A DNA stretch of 48,818 nt, taken from positions 1-48,818 of the forward strand of contig JNJK01000033.1 in NCBI GenBank assembly GCA_000701625.1. The letters are read 5' to 3'. Both the position numbers and the translations under genes were made by a program. The notes below the pieces were generated by a model. The model was not told the origin of the DNA and ran no database searches. It saw nothing but the letters and a program-made list of their open reading frames with translations. The DNA is from Lachnospiraceae bacterium MC2017. Its GTDB lineage: Bacteria; Bacillota; Clostridia; Lachnospirales; Lachnospiraceae. Positions 27,364-37,566 of this stretch are shown piece by piece (within the stretch, counting starts at the first letter, position 1; the number at the start of each line of letters is the position of its first letter).

Positions 27364-27964
27364 ATCTTGGGAAGATAGGCCGCTTCGGTTCTATACTTTT
27401 TCCCCTTACTTTTATTGCAAGTCTGTATAACATTATTCCTGATATAAGAAAGCATATGATCATAGAAACAACTCTCCAGGGATCATCATTCAAAACATTT
27501 AATGCCGGAATAAAGGCAGATGCATATATAAATGAATTTGCCGCCCCATGCATTATCACAGATGCCAGCACGAGATCAGTTCTCCAATACACAAATGCAA
27601 GCATCAGCCCAAATATAAATGCATATATTCCCTGTATGAAATTTCCGTGATAGATACCAAATATTATCGCTGAAAGCACCCCCGCTGCCACTGCCGATAC
27701 ATAGACCTTGAGCCGTCCAAACAATATCCATCGGAACAAAGCCTCCTCGATCACAGGAGTTATGATGCCATAGAGAACAAGCCCCTGTACCAGCGAATAC
27801 CGGTACATTACAGGTTTTACGCTTTCGGCATATCGCGGAAACCATTTCATGATCGGTAGGATCGTGACTAACTGATTCAAAGCCACTGCCGCTGCGATTC
27901 CCAAAGGTATCATTAAGAGCAAGAGACGAGACTGGGACCTGATTTTTTCCATTAATCTACTCAT
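27362..27964 (-). CDS. CPBP-family intramembrane glutamic protease
   Basis: A 200-residue polytopic protein of the CPBP/Abi (CAAX protease-like) family. The three motifs are present: E73-E74-x3-R78 (EEALFRW), FGIYHGN with H106 and a third motif around H139 (VIMHGAANS). Members act as Rce1-like glutamic peptidases in the membrane, and many clostridial ones have unknown targets. The ATG overlaps the addA stop by four bases, so translation is coupled to addA, an unusual pairing. A short T-rich terminator follows. Confidence 0.9.
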   Translation of the reverse strand: MSRLMEKIRSQSRLLLLMIPLGIAAAVALNQLVTILPIMKWFPRYAESVKPVMYRYSLVQGLVLYGIITPVIEEALFRWILFGRLKVYVSAVAAGVLSAIIFGIYHGNFIQGIYAFIFGLMLAFVYWRTDLVLASVIMHGAANSFIYASAFIPALNVLNDDPWRVVSMIICFLISGIMLYRLAIKVRGKSIEPKRPIFPR

Positions 27965-30900
27965 AACGATATCACCCTTCTAAGTGCCACTGAATAAATC
28001 AGTTTTTCTATGACCTTTTTTCCGGTAAGCTGTTCCAACGCCTCTGCATACAGCCTAAGCTGGACAGCATATCTTTCTGCAAGCGTACTTTCCTCTTTTA
28101 CATGATCGGTTTTGTAATCAACAAGAATTATCCCATCCTTTTCTTCAAAAAAGGCATCAATTATACCCTGAATCTGTATCATTTCATCAGAAGGGTAATC
28201 CTGATCCAGTTCAGATGCCGGGCGCCCTATCAGAAACGGCTGTTCCCGATATAGTTTATTTTCCTCTGAAGCTGATCTCATACGATTAAATAGCTCAGAA
28301 GACTGAAAGGCTTTAAAATCCCCCGGTCTCATCTTCTTACGACATTCACGTGATATCCTCTCTTCATCTACCAGAGTATCAAGGTACTCCTCTATGCCAT
28401 CATCATTTAATCCATCCCCCATTGGAAAGAGCTCAAAAGCCTTATGATATGCTGTTCCAAGTGCAGCTGCCGAAGCTATCTTTTCTCTATCACAAGCTTT
28501 TTCCTCTGCGTCTTTTACCGGAGCTTCTTCTGTCATCTGCTCATCTGTATATGTGAACATTTCTTTCGCCGGAAATTCTTCCTCCATTGCCCGCCTTTTT
28601 AGTTCAGATACAGAAACTTTTACCGGAACAGTAAATACCGCCTCATAAGGATAACTCCATCCCGACGATTTCTTTATTTTTTCATTCGTATCCTTATCAT
28701 AAACCTTTCCTATATCAATAGACTTATATATAGCCATTTTTTCCAGGCGATCGGTCTGTTCTTCCATTTCTTCATTAACTGTTCCCTGAAGATTTACCCG
28801 ATCTATACAGATAGTATCATCTGCAAGAAAGGCACCTTTTGCATATTGCATAAAATCAAGGTATGACGATGCTCCCGACATTCCCTTACCTACATCTTCC
28901 ATCCATTTATCCACGTTAGATACTATCGCCGTCATTATCAGCTTTTCCTCTGCACGTGTCATAGCAACATAAAACACTCTCAGTTCTTCGCCTATGGCAC
29001 TGATCTTTTTTCTGGCAGCTATAGTATCCTTCAGGACGGTACTATGTTTCAGGCGCAATTCCGGATCCGTATAATTCATACCAAGTCCAAGATTTTTATC
29101 GGTTATAACAGCATTTCTTGAATCACTGAAGTTAAATTCATGGGTCATATTTCCAATAAATACTATTGGAAATTCCAATCCCTTTGACTTATGAATGGTC
29201 ATTATCCTAACTGCATTTTCCTGATCCTGCTCCGATGCCTCACCCATCTCAAGCTCATTTTTACGGATTTTCTCAATATAACGAACAAATCTAAACAGTC
29301 CCCTGTAACTCGTTTTCTCATATTCCGCAGCTCTTGATATGAGTAACTCAAGATTTGACGATGCTGCACCGCCCTTTGATGTCGCATAAAGGCCAAATCC
29401 TGTGTCATGTATTATTATCCTAAGAAGTTCATGAATCGGTGTATAAGGAACCAGATTTCTGTATCTCCTGAGTTCTTTTAGAAAAGCCGCAGTCTTTTTT
29501 TTCAGACCTTCATTTGCCGGATGTCCGGTCTCATCTTCTTTTTCTCCCGCCGCTACAAGTACACATTCATAAAATGTTCCTTCCGGACTACAAAGTCTTA
29601 TCTCCGCAAGTTCATCAGATGTAAAACCTGCAATAACACTTCCCATAACTGCAGCGAGCGGAATGTCCTGGCGAGGATTATCCACAATAGTGATCAGATT
29701 TATCATCGTTCGTACTTCTTCCGTCTGAAAGTATCCGCTTCTCGACTCAAGAGATACAGGGATTCCGGCATCAGTCAAAGCTTTTCTGTAAATTTCATCA
29801 ATGCCGCCACTCATGGATCTCAAAAGTATCACTATATCTCCATAACCTGCTTTTCTGTATTCTTTTGTATCCCTGTTTTGCAGGTCATAATTCCCGACAA
29901 GTTTTTTTATGTACGATGCAGTTTCTATTGCTTCTAATTCCTGCTTACTTATCTCCCCGTCCGGATCATACTCTATGAGCATCAGCTCAGTTTTGTTTTC
30001 CTGTGTATCTTTGTCAAAATCAGCCCCCAAATTCAATTCAGCATTTTTATCGTATTCTACATTTCCGACATTACTATGCATTATCTCACGGAAAACAGAA
30101 TTGACTGAGCTAATGACACTTTTCCTTGATCTAAAATTTTTTGCTAATACTATTTCTTCACTTTCTTCATCCGTTTTACATCTGTTTGAACGCGCAATAA
30201 AGATCCCCGGTTCGGCAAGTCTGAAACTATATATACTCTGCTTCACATCGCCTACGCAGAAATAATTATTACTTCTCGCTATGGATGTAAGGATAGCTTC
30301 CTGCACATTGTTGCTGTCCTGATATTCATCAGTCATTATTTCCTGAAAATACTCCTGATAGGCTTCCCTCGCAGGTGTCTGAAGGATTTTAAGGGCACAA
30401 TGCTCCAGATCCGAAAAATCTAATATATTACTGCTCTGTTTCTTTTCTGAAAACTTTTTTGAAAACGAAAGTGTAAGTCGTGCAAGTTCACGGACATTTT
30501 CAGCACAGGAAATCATCTCAGATATAGCTTCTTCTTCCGAACGGCTGAAAAGTCCCTCCATAAGACCTGCCATACGATCCTTCCAGGTATTACGCATCTT
30601 TTTTACCAGTTCACGTTTATCTGCATTTATACTTTCGTCTTTTTTAGTTGATAATCTGCCAAAGCTCATTATACTCAGCGCATTTCTGACACCTGTGTAA
30701 CCATTTTGATCTTTAACAGATTCTACAGCTTCTCTTTCCTTTTCAATATTATCAAGATAGATATATGGGCCATCCGGCTCATTGCAGATTTCCTCTGCTC
30801 TCTTCATGATCGCCAAAACTTCATCGCAGACGATCCCGGCTATTTCCAACGCTGCCACAGACCACGCCTGTTCATCCACAGGTTTTGTAGAAGCCTCTAT

Positions 30901-31491
30901 ATACGGTTCCGAAAGTTTTTCAAGCCACCCCTCAGGATCAACACGACTTCCTGCCGCATTAAAAAGATCCAGCATAGCTTTTCTTATATCCTGATCATCT
31001 TTTTTTACAGAGCATTGTTCAAGAAAACTGAAAAATTCAGGTCTTTTTTCTTCATAGGCTTCATCAAGCACTTCATTTGCCGAGTCTTCCCGTAAAAGTG
31101 CCATCTCTGTCTCATCTCCAATGCGAAACGACGGATCAAGATCTATCCTGTCAAAATTGTCCCTGATAACCTGGCGGCAGAACGAATCTATCGTCATAAT
31201 ATGCGATGCGTGAAGCAGATTCAGCTGTTTCTCGATCCGCTCGTTATCCGGCTCATCTTCCTGTGCCTTTTCCAGTCTTTTTCCGATACGTTCCCGCATT
31301 TCTGCCGCAGCTGCATTTGTAAATGTGACAACCAGCAATCTATCTATATCCACGGGATCATCTTTGTCCAATAGTCTTTGAATTATCCTCTCGACAAGAA
31401 CTGCGGTCTTTCCTGAGCCTGCCGCTGCCGCAACAAGTATGTTTTTCCCTCTATGATCTATGACTTCTCTTTGTTCATCCGTAAATTTCAT
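27961..31491 (-). CDS. addA: ATP-dependent helicase/nuclease subunit A (AddA)
   Basis: The UvrD-like helicase-nuclease subunit of AddAB, which resects double-strand breaks for RecA loading. The 1176-residue length is typical. Walker A AAAAGSGKT lies at 21-29, helicase motif II LDFSDLEHCAL and TDEYQDSNN lie near 370-400, and IMTIHKSKGLEFPIVF and FYVAMTRAEEKL lie in the second helicase half. The C-terminal nuclease motif is IQGIIDAFF...VDYKTDHV, with the Asp and Lys of the PD-(D/E)XK centre. It is 11 bases after addB and overlaps the CPBP gene. Confidence 0.98.
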   Translation of the reverse strand: MKFTDEQREVIDHRGKNILVAAAAGSGKTAVLVERIIQRLLDKDDPVDIDRLLVVTFTNAAAAEMRERIGKRLEKAQEDEPDNERIEKQLNLLHASHIMTIDSFCRQVIRDNFDRIDLDPSFRIGDETEMALLREDSANEVLDEAYEEKRPEFFSFLEQCSVKKDDQDIRKAMLDLFNAAGSRVDPEGWLEKLSEPYIEASTKPVDEQAWSVAALEIAGIVCDEVLAIMKRAEEICNEPDGPYIYLDNIEKEREAVESVKDQNGYTGVRNALSIMSFGRLSTKKDESINADKRELVKKMRNTWKDRMAGLMEGLFSRSEEEAISEMISCAENVRELARLTLSFSKKFSEKKQSSNILDFSDLEHCALKILQTPAREAYQEYFQEIMTDEYQDSNNVQEAILTSIARSNNYFCVGDVKQSIYSFRLAEPGIFIARSNRCKTDEESEEIVLAKNFRSRKSVISSVNSVFREIMHSNVGNVEYDKNAELNLGADFDKDTQENKTELMLIEYDPDGEISKQELEAIETASYIKKLVGNYDLQNRDTKEYRKAGYGDIVILLRSMSGGIDEIYRKALTDAGIPVSLESRSGYFQTEEVRTMINLITIVDNPRQDIPLAAVMGSVIAGFTSDELAEIRLCSPEGTFYECVLVAAGEKEDETGHPANEGLKKKTAAFLKELRRYRNLVPYTPIHELLRIIIHDTGFGLYATSKGGAASSNLELLISRAAEYEKTSYRGLFRFVRYIEKIRKNELEMGEASEQDQENAVRIMTIHKSKGLEFPIVFIGNMTHEFNFSDSRNAVITDKNLGLGMNYTDPELRLKHSTVLKDTIAARKKISAIGEELRVFYVAMTRAEEKLIMTAIVSNVDKWMEDVGKGMSGASSYLDFMQYAKGAFLADDTICIDRVNLQGTVNEEMEEQTDRLEKMAIYKSIDIGKVYDKDTNEKIKKSSGWSYPYEAVFTVPVKVSVSELKRRAMEEEFPAKEMFTYTDEQMTEEAPVKDAEEKACDREKIASAAALGTAYHKAFELFPMGDGLNDDGIEEYLDTLVDEERISRECRKKMRPGDFKAFQSSELFNRMRSASEENKLYREQPFLIGRPASELDQDYPSDEMIQIQGIIDAFFEEKDGIILVDYKTDHVKEESTLAERYAVQLRLYAEALEQLTGKKVIEKLIYSVALRRVISL

Positions 31492-31502
31492 TCTTCATCC
31501 TT

Positions 31503-34500
31503 TTAAGATAAATAATTCTCTGCCACATCATTTTGTTCCGATCTCATTCTTCCGATTATCTCATCCGTACTGTCAAGCTTCGACAGTTTACGGACTTTAT
31601 AGCCCGGAACGGTCGTGTCAAAACTGCAGCAGTCCCTGAAAGCACACCATTCACACTCTCTTTGCTTTTCATACTCAACCGGCTTTGGATCCACATTTCC
31701 TCCGGCTATTTCTTTTCTGAACTGCTCACTCATCCTACGGACATGACTCGACACAACCTTAAAATTTTCCTCGCTCATAACCGAAGAACGACTGTCAAAA
31801 TCACCGTTTTTCTTTACATTTACCGGTATTACATATGAGTTTTTGTTTGAAAGATCACTGTCAAAGAGTCTGGCAACCTCAGGATCAGAATTTACTATTC
31901 CCCGAAGACGCAGTTTCTTTCGTATCAGATTTTTGATTTCTTCCTCATCTCCCGTAGATACCGAAGATGAATTAATAACCGGATCGTCTATATGGTAGTA
32001 AAATATCCCAGCCGGACGGATCTCTTTATCCGGATGCTCTATCCTCTCTATCTCCATTGCTCCGTTCATATAGATAATGAGCTGCAGATCAAGACCATAA
32101 TAGATCCTCGACATATCAAATTCTTTGTTTCCGGATTTGTAATCTATTACAGAAAGATATACCGTATGTCCGGATTCCGTAGTGTCTATCCTGTCAATAC
32201 GTCCGTAAAAACCATCGACCTTAAATGCTTTTTCAAAGGCTGATGCCTTAAAAACACCGGCTCTTGCCTGTGCCCCCAGGTTCTTAACTGTCGTCCTTAA
32301 TATCCGTTCCATACGAGTAACGAAATATTTATTACGTTCACTACTCATCAGTACGACATTTTCATTTTCTGTAAGGAAACGATGTAATGCTTCATCGGTA
32401 AGCGCATTTGCCTCGTCTTCTGTGAGATCAGAGAATGTCTTATTTTCTTCAGAAAGGATTTCAGAACAGATCTGAAGCACTCCATGAAGGATAGTACCAA
32501 GATCTCGTCCCTCAAATCCAAAATCTTCTCTTTCCTTTAATTTTAGTCCATACTGCATAAAGTGTTCATAAGCACACTCTGCAAAGCGCTCAAGTCTCGT
32601 AGGCGATGCACCGAATCCTTCTCCATACAGAGCCATTGCAACGGTTTCTGATATCTTGTCTTCACTGTGCGAACGGTATGCACCATTTAGCATCATTTCA
32701 AGCTTCTTCCCCGAATCATCACTTATTGACGCATTACTGTACAATTCCATCGCCTTTGCATCTATTTCACCTTTAAGCATTTCACTTAGAACTTCCAGAC
32801 TATCTTCTTCTGATAAATACCTCTCCCTAATATCATCTTCCGTAACCGATCCTGCCTGTAATCCAGGAAACATTTTCTGCACAACATTCAGAAACCATGA
32901 CTGACGCATCGCTTTTCCTTCAATATTTCTGTCAGCCAATGTCAAGTACAGCTTTTCCGACGGTTTTGTTACACATAGATAAAAATACAATTTCTGTAAT
33001 CCGACTTTTTCTCTTGCAGTCGGAGAAAGCTCAAAGTGACGCCCCTTCAGGTACTCCCTGTCCATATCAGAAAGTATGCCTGAACCACTATTCTGAGCCG
33101 GGATCACATCATCATTAAGGCCTAAAAAGAACAGAACTCTGATACCCGAAAAACGGCTTCTCGTCATATCACCTGCCGTTACTGTATCTGTCCCCGGCGG
33201 TATGACACCTATACGTATCTCATCAAACCCTGCATTTAAAATGTCCATATAATCAGATAAAGACATTTTTTCATCAGGTATCAGATTTACCATTCTGTCA
33301 AATAGCTCATTAAGTTTCCCGCCAATCTGTCTGTACTGATCTGCCGCATCCTGACGCCCTTCATTCTCAAACTTAAGCGCCATATTTTCCATTTTTTCAG
33401 GCACTCTTTCCGATTCGATAAAGTTCCTGATCGCATCCGTATACTCTCTGACGGATACATTTCTCTTTGTCATTACTTCATCCAGAGGATCAAATATCGC
33501 TGTAAAACGTTCTCTTATTTCATTTATTTTCTCGAGTTCTTCCTCTTTCATCCTTTTGGTATGTATAACAAAACGATTACGATACTTTTTTCGCCCCCTT
33601 ATATTCATGGCTCTTACATAGTTTTCAAAGAGATCGACTTCTTCCGGAGAAAAATCAGCGAGTCCTGTACGGAGAAAGTGAAATACTGATTCGTAACTAT
33701 AATGCTCTGTTTCTATCTCAATTGCTGAACGTATGAATTCCGTAAACGGGTTTAACAGGATCTCGCTCGTAGTATCTATAAAACATGGAACACCATATCG
33801 ATCTGCTTCTTCCGAAAGAAAGCGTCCGTAACGGTTTACGTCGCTCATCACTATACCTATTTCACGATATCGATACCCTTCTTCCTGAACAAGACGCCTG
33901 GCTTCTGATGCGACAAATGCTGCCTCCACTGCCGGTGTTTCCGCTTTCTTTACATAAATGTCATTCGGGCAGTCTTCAAAAGTCAAACCTGCGTATCCCT
34001 TACCTCTTCGGCGAAACAGATTTTTTTCCAAAAAGATCAGATCATTCTTCTCTTTATTCCACCTTATATGGCTATCATAAAGCCTGTCATCTGAATTGCC
34101 GCCCTTTATTTCCCAACCAGCACTTTCTGCCATTGCACGTAAGCTTGCTATGGTCTTCACGGACAACGAAAAAAAGGCACTATCTTTACCATCATACGGA
34201 AGGCAGACCGTACACTCAGAAATATAGTTCATGAGACTCCGTAAGAATCGATACTGTATAGGTGTAAATCCCGTGAAACTATCGAGTACTACGGTTGCTC
34301 CCTTTAGGAATCCGGCTTTTTCCATGACCATTTCAGCCTGATCCAGGAGTTCTTCTTTTGTAATGAACTCATCTCCCATTTTTTCCCGAAATGCTCTGTA
34401 AAGTATTCCTATATCTTTTAATTTTCCGGAGAGATATTGATGACCCGTGTCTCCCTTACACATTTCATCCACTTCTTCCGGAGTTATTTCGTATTGGATA

Positions 34501-34889
34501 AATTCAGATATGACAGATTTTATTTCACTAATATATCCCTGCCTGCGAATGCTGCCTCCAAGCACACTTAATTCTTTTTCATGTTCTGCCGCTATCCTTG
34601 TAAGTATCAGATTTTTTCCTGTATCATCAAGGATTTCCGCTGTATCTCCACCAGCACTCTCAAATATTCTGTGTGCCAGGCGCGCGAATGACAGCACATC
34701 TATATTCATGATCCCGTGTCTCGGATGCATAGATATGATCTTCTGAGTGACCGCATGCGAAAACTGCTCAGGAACTATCACGATCACATTCCTGTGCATA
34801 TCACTTTCAGATTTCTTTATTATTTCTTCAAAGACGCTTGTGGTTTTTCCACTTCCTGATGGGCCTAAGACCAAATTTAATAGGGACAT
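31503..34889 (-). CDS. addB: ATP-dependent helicase/nuclease subunit B (AddB)
   Basis: Chi-scanning and nuclease partner of AddA, 1128 residues from the ATG at 34889. Walker A GPSGSGKT lies at 9-16. The C-terminal nuclease has GRIDRIDTT and VIDYKSGNKEF, and the iron-sulphur cysteines include ERFAECAYEHF and the closing CEWCAFRDCC. The chosen start follows GGAG at seven bases. An in-frame ATG at 34910 would add seven residues and could serve as a leaderless start. The start codon lies in a 12-bp inverted repeat. It is the first gene of addB-addA-CPBP. Confidence 0.97.
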   Translation of the reverse strand: MSLLNLVLGPSGSGKTTSVFEEIIKKSESDMHRNVIVIVPEQFSHAVTQKIISMHPRHGIMNIDVLSFARLAHRIFESAGGDTAEILDDTGKNLILTRIAAEHEKELSVLGGSIRRQGYISEIKSVISEFIQYEITPEEVDEMCKGDTGHQYLSGKLKDIGILYRAFREKMGDEFITKEELLDQAEMVMEKAGFLKGATVVLDSFTGFTPIQYRFLRSLMNYISECTVCLPYDGKDSAFFSLSVKTIASLRAMAESAGWEIKGGNSDDRLYDSHIRWNKEKNDLIFLEKNLFRRRGKGYAGLTFEDCPNDIYVKKAETPAVEAAFVASEARRLVQEEGYRYREIGIVMSDVNRYGRFLSEEADRYGVPCFIDTTSEILLNPFTEFIRSAIEIETEHYSYESVFHFLRTGLADFSPEEVDLFENYVRAMNIRGRKKYRNRFVIHTKRMKEEELEKINEIRERFTAIFDPLDEVMTKRNVSVREYTDAIRNFIESERVPEKMENMALKFENEGRQDAADQYRQIGGKLNELFDRMVNLIPDEKMSLSDYMDILNAGFDEIRIGVIPPGTDTVTAGDMTRSRFSGIRVLFFLGLNDDVIPAQNSGSGILSDMDREYLKGRHFELSPTAREKVGLQKLYFYLCVTKPSEKLYLTLADRNIEGKAMRQSWFLNVVQKMFPGLQAGSVTEDDIRERYLSEEDSLEVLSEMLKGEIDAKAMELYSNASISDDSGKKLEMMLNGAYRSHSEDKISETVAMALYGEGFGASPTRLERFAECAYEHFMQYGLKLKEREDFGFEGRDLGTILHGVLQICSEILSEENKTFSDLTEDEANALTDEALHRFLTENENVVLMSSERNKYFVTRMERILRTTVKNLGAQARAGVFKASAFEKAFKVDGFYGRIDRIDTTESGHTVYLSVIDYKSGNKEFDMSRIYYGLDLQLIIYMNGAMEIERIEHPDKEIRPAGIFYYHIDDPVINSSSVSTGDEEEIKNLIRKKLRLRGIVNSDPEVARLFDSDLSNKNSYVIPVNVKKNGDFDSRSSVMSEENFKVVSSHVRRMSEQFRKEIAGGNVDPKPVEYEKQRECEWCAFRDCCSFDTTVPGYKVRKLSKLDSTDEIIGRMRSEQNDVAENYLS

Positions 34890-34920
34890 ATCGGATCTCC
34901 TTTCCAACATGTCCCTATTA
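34878..34920 (-). promoter_or_regulatory. 12-bp perfect inverted repeat spanning the addB start
   Basis: TAATAGGGACAT (34909-34920, minus strand) is exactly complementary to ATGTCCCTATTA (34878-34889), the first four codons of addB. The 19-base loop holds the Shine-Dalgarno. The upstream arm overlaps the -10 box. It may act as an operator or, if transcribed, hide the start codon in a stem. Confidence 0.7.
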
Positions 34921-34945
34921 TACCGCAGTATTATTTTTTTCTCAC
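34917..34945 (-). promoter_or_regulatory. Probable addB promoter
   Basis: On the minus strand a perfect TATAAT (34917-34922) lies 17 bases from GTGAGA (34940-34945), which matches four of six -35 bases. Initiation seven bases on would fall on the A of an in-frame ATG at 34910. Confidence 0.5.
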
Positions 34946-34967
34946 TTACGCAAAATCCAATGGCTAT

Positions 34968-35486
34968 TTACGTGTGTACTTTAACCAATAAACTGATCAT
35001 TTTCCACATCATCCAACCTACTGCACAGCCTAATCCGTTCATAACTATGTCATCTATGGCAAAAGTTCCGAGCGTTGTTAAAAGCTGGGTAATCTCTATT
35101 GCGAAGCTCACGACAAAACCTATCATCAATCCCGTAGCTGCATATCTAAAGATCTTCATCCCTGCCGGCAGCAAAAATCCCAACGGTAAAAGCATGATAA
35201 AGTTTTCAACATAATGTACCATATCGCTCATCGGAAACAGACTTGATACATTAAAAAATGTAAGGTTAATATTTCCATACTGACCAATATGCCTGGATAA
35301 GAATGTCAGGTTTAACAAACTATACAGGTATCCTGCCATCACTGCTGCATATAAGCATCTGTGTGCATTTTTCTTAACCGCTCTATATATCCACGACGCT
35401 GCCGCTGCCACTGTTCCGACAGCTATCGCTCCCATTCCGTACAATGCAAGTGAAGTATATATATCATCATAAATCAGTTCTGCCAT
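34968..35486 (-). CDS. VanZ-family membrane protein (second of two)
   Basis: A 172-residue membrane protein with about five hydrophobic segments. The VanZ signature is clear: VHYVENFIMLLPLGFLLP near 90-107 and EITQLLTTLGTFAIDDIVMN near 131-150. It is only distantly like the VanZ-family gene at 23751, so it is not a recent duplicate. The start follows GGAGGG. It is a single gene between nadE and addB on the same strand. Function is unknown, and a link to glycopeptide resistance is not supported. Confidence 0.87.
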   Translation of the reverse strand: MAELIYDDIYTSLALYGMGAIAVGTVAAAASWIYRAVKKNAHRCLYAAVMAGYLYSLLNLTFLSRHIGQYGNINLTFFNVSSLFPMSDMVHYVENFIMLLPLGFLLPAGMKIFRYAATGLMIGFVVSFAIEITQLLTTLGTFAIDDIVMNGLGCAVGWMMWKMISLLVKVHT

Positions 35487-35612
35487 GCTTTTCCCTCCGA
35501 TTCTGCTTCAAAGGATTATACACGACTTATGCTGAAAATAATGTGAAAGAAATGTGTTAATTTGGTGATAATAGGGTTCCAAGCAAAAAATATGATTGTG
35601 CTTGCACAAAAA

Positions 35613-37526
35613 TTACGCCAAACTATCTACCTCACTAAGCCACAGATCCGCACTTGCATCAGACGGCATTCTGAGATCTCCTCTTGGCGATACTGCAACT
35701 GTACCGACCTTCGGGCCATCCGGAAGACAGGATCTCTTGAACTGCTGCTGGAAGAATCTGCGATAGAAAGTCCTCATCCACTTCAATATTACTTCATTTG
35801 AATAAATGCCATCAAACGTCGCTTTCGCCAGGCGATAAATTTTTCTCGGACGGAAACCAAAACGAAGCATATAGTACAGGAAATAATCATGCAGTTCGTA
35901 AGGGCCTACAAGATCCTCTGTCTGCTGGGATATCTTTCCATCTTCCGGCGGTAAAAGCTCAGGACTCACCGGTGTATCAAGTACATCTGCAAGCACTGCT
36001 TCAAGCTCTGCATTACCACATGTATCTGCATAATATCTTACCAGATGACGCACAAGAGTCTTCGGAACACCGCTATTTACACCATACATAGACATATGAT
36101 CACCGTTATAAGTAGCCCATCCCAGAGCCAGTTCTGACAGATCTCCTGTTCCAATAACGATACCGCCATTCTGATTAGCAATATCCATAAGGATCTGTGT
36201 ACGCTCTCTTGCCTGACTGTTTTCATATGTTACATCATGAACACTTTCATCATGGCCGATATCATCAAAATGCTGTCTCACGGCCTTAAGAATATTTATC
36301 TCTCTGAATTCAGCTCCAAGAGACCTGATAAGCGTCACTGCATTATTGTAAGTACGATCAGTCGTTCCGAATGCAGGCATAGTCACGGCAGTGATTCCCT
36401 TGCGATCAAGTCCGAGACTATCAAAAGCACGTACTGTAACAAGCAGTGCAAGTGTAGAGTCCAGACCGCCGGAAATACCGATAACTGCATTTTTTGCATG
36501 AATATGTTCAAGTCTCTTTTTTAATCCCTGTGCCTGAATAGAAAGGATCTCATCACAACGTCTGTTTCTGCTCTCTTTGTCATCAGGTACAAACGGAAAT
36601 CTGGGCGGGACAGAAAGAAGCTCTGTTTCTGTCTCATCAAGATGGAACGGTATCACTGTATAATCAAAAGGCTCTGCTGCCAGGAAAGTATTCATCCTGC
36701 GGCGTTCTGACAGAAGCTTATCTATATCAATATCACCATAAATTACGGAATTTTTGAAAAGAGGTGCTTCTTCTATTATTCTTCCGTTTTCGGTGATCAT
36801 GCTGTCACCTGCAAAAACCAGATCCTGGCTTGACTCACCTTCACCGGCGCAGGCATATACATAGCCGCACACAAGGCGGGCTGAGATAGCCGAGATCATG
36901 GTCCGTCTGTAATCTGCCTTACCTATCACTTCATCGCTTGCAGACAGATTGACGATGATCGACGCACCTGCCGCAGTATGGGACATTGACGGAGGGCAGG
37001 GAACCCATACATCCTCGCATATCTCCGCCGCTACAGAAAATTCGGGATCAGTCTCATTTTCAAAAAGTATTGATGAACCGAATGGAATATCACGTCCTTC
37101 AAAACGGATCATATCAACCTGAGGCGGTCCCGGAGCAAAGTGACGCACTTCATAAAACTCATTGTAATTCGGAATATTTGTCTTTGGCACAAATGCAAGT
37201 ATCAGACCTCGATGCAGAACCGCAGTTACATTATAGATCTTTCCTCTGCATTCCAGAGGAAGGCCTACAAACACTAACGCGTCAAAGTCCTCTGTAAAGT
37301 GAGCAAGGGCTATGACCTGCCTCCTGCACTCATCCAACAGACTTTTTTGTAAAAACAGATCTCCGCAAGTATATCCCGATAATGAAAGCTCTGGAAATAC
37401 TATTATCTTTGCCCCTTTTGCCGATGCTTCCGATATATGCAGCTCGATCTGTTCTTCATTCCAGGCAGGATCTGCAACCCTTACCTTTGGTGTCACTGCC
37501 GCTACTCTGATATAACCGTCTCTCAT
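35613..37526 (-). CDS. nadE: Glutamine-dependent NAD+ synthetase
   Basis: Amidates nicotinic acid adenine dinucleotide to NAD+, drawing ammonia from glutamine. The 637-residue protein is the two-domain type: an N-terminal nitrilase-like glutaminase with the E46 (FPELSLSGY), K115 (VPKTNIPN) and C170 (AEICEDVW) triad, and a C-terminal synthetase with the ATP P-loop [12 protein letters not shown] near 346, [12 protein letters not shown] and KKxY-type phosphate contacts. GGAGG lies 12 bases before the start. It follows hslO by 40 bases. Identification is secure. Confidence 0.97.
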   Translation of the reverse strand: MRDGYIRVAAVTPKVRVADPAWNEEQIELHISEASAKGAKIIVFPELSLSGYTCGDLFLQKSLLDECRRQVIALAHFTEDFDALVFVGLPLECRGKIYNVTAVLHRGLILAFVPKTNIPNYNEFYEVRHFAPGPPQVDMIRFEGRDIPFGSSILFENETDPEFSVAAEICEDVWVPCPPSMSHTAAGASIIVNLSASDEVIGKADYRRTMISAISARLVCGYVYACAGEGESSQDLVFAGDSMITENGRIIEEAPLFKNSVIYGDIDIDKLLSERRRMNTFLAAEPFDYTVIPFHLDETETELLSVPPRFPFVPDDKESRNRRCDEILSIQAQGLKKRLEHIHAKNAVIGISGGLDSTLALLVTVRAFDSLGLDRKGITAVTMPAFGTTDRTYNNAVTLIRSLGAEFREINILKAVRQHFDDIGHDESVHDVTYENSQARERTQILMDIANQNGGIVIGTGDLSELALGWATYNGDHMSMYGVNSGVPKTLVRHLVRYYADTCGNAELEAVLADVLDTPVSPELLPPEDGKISQQTEDLVGPYELHDYFLYYMLRFGFRPRKIYRLAKATFDGIYSNEVILKWMRTFYRRFFQQQFKRSCLPDGPKVGTVAVSPRGDLRMPSDASADLWLSEVDSLA

Positions 37527-37566
37527 GTTGTGTACGCTCCTCCATTAACAACAGTTCCGTTTCATC

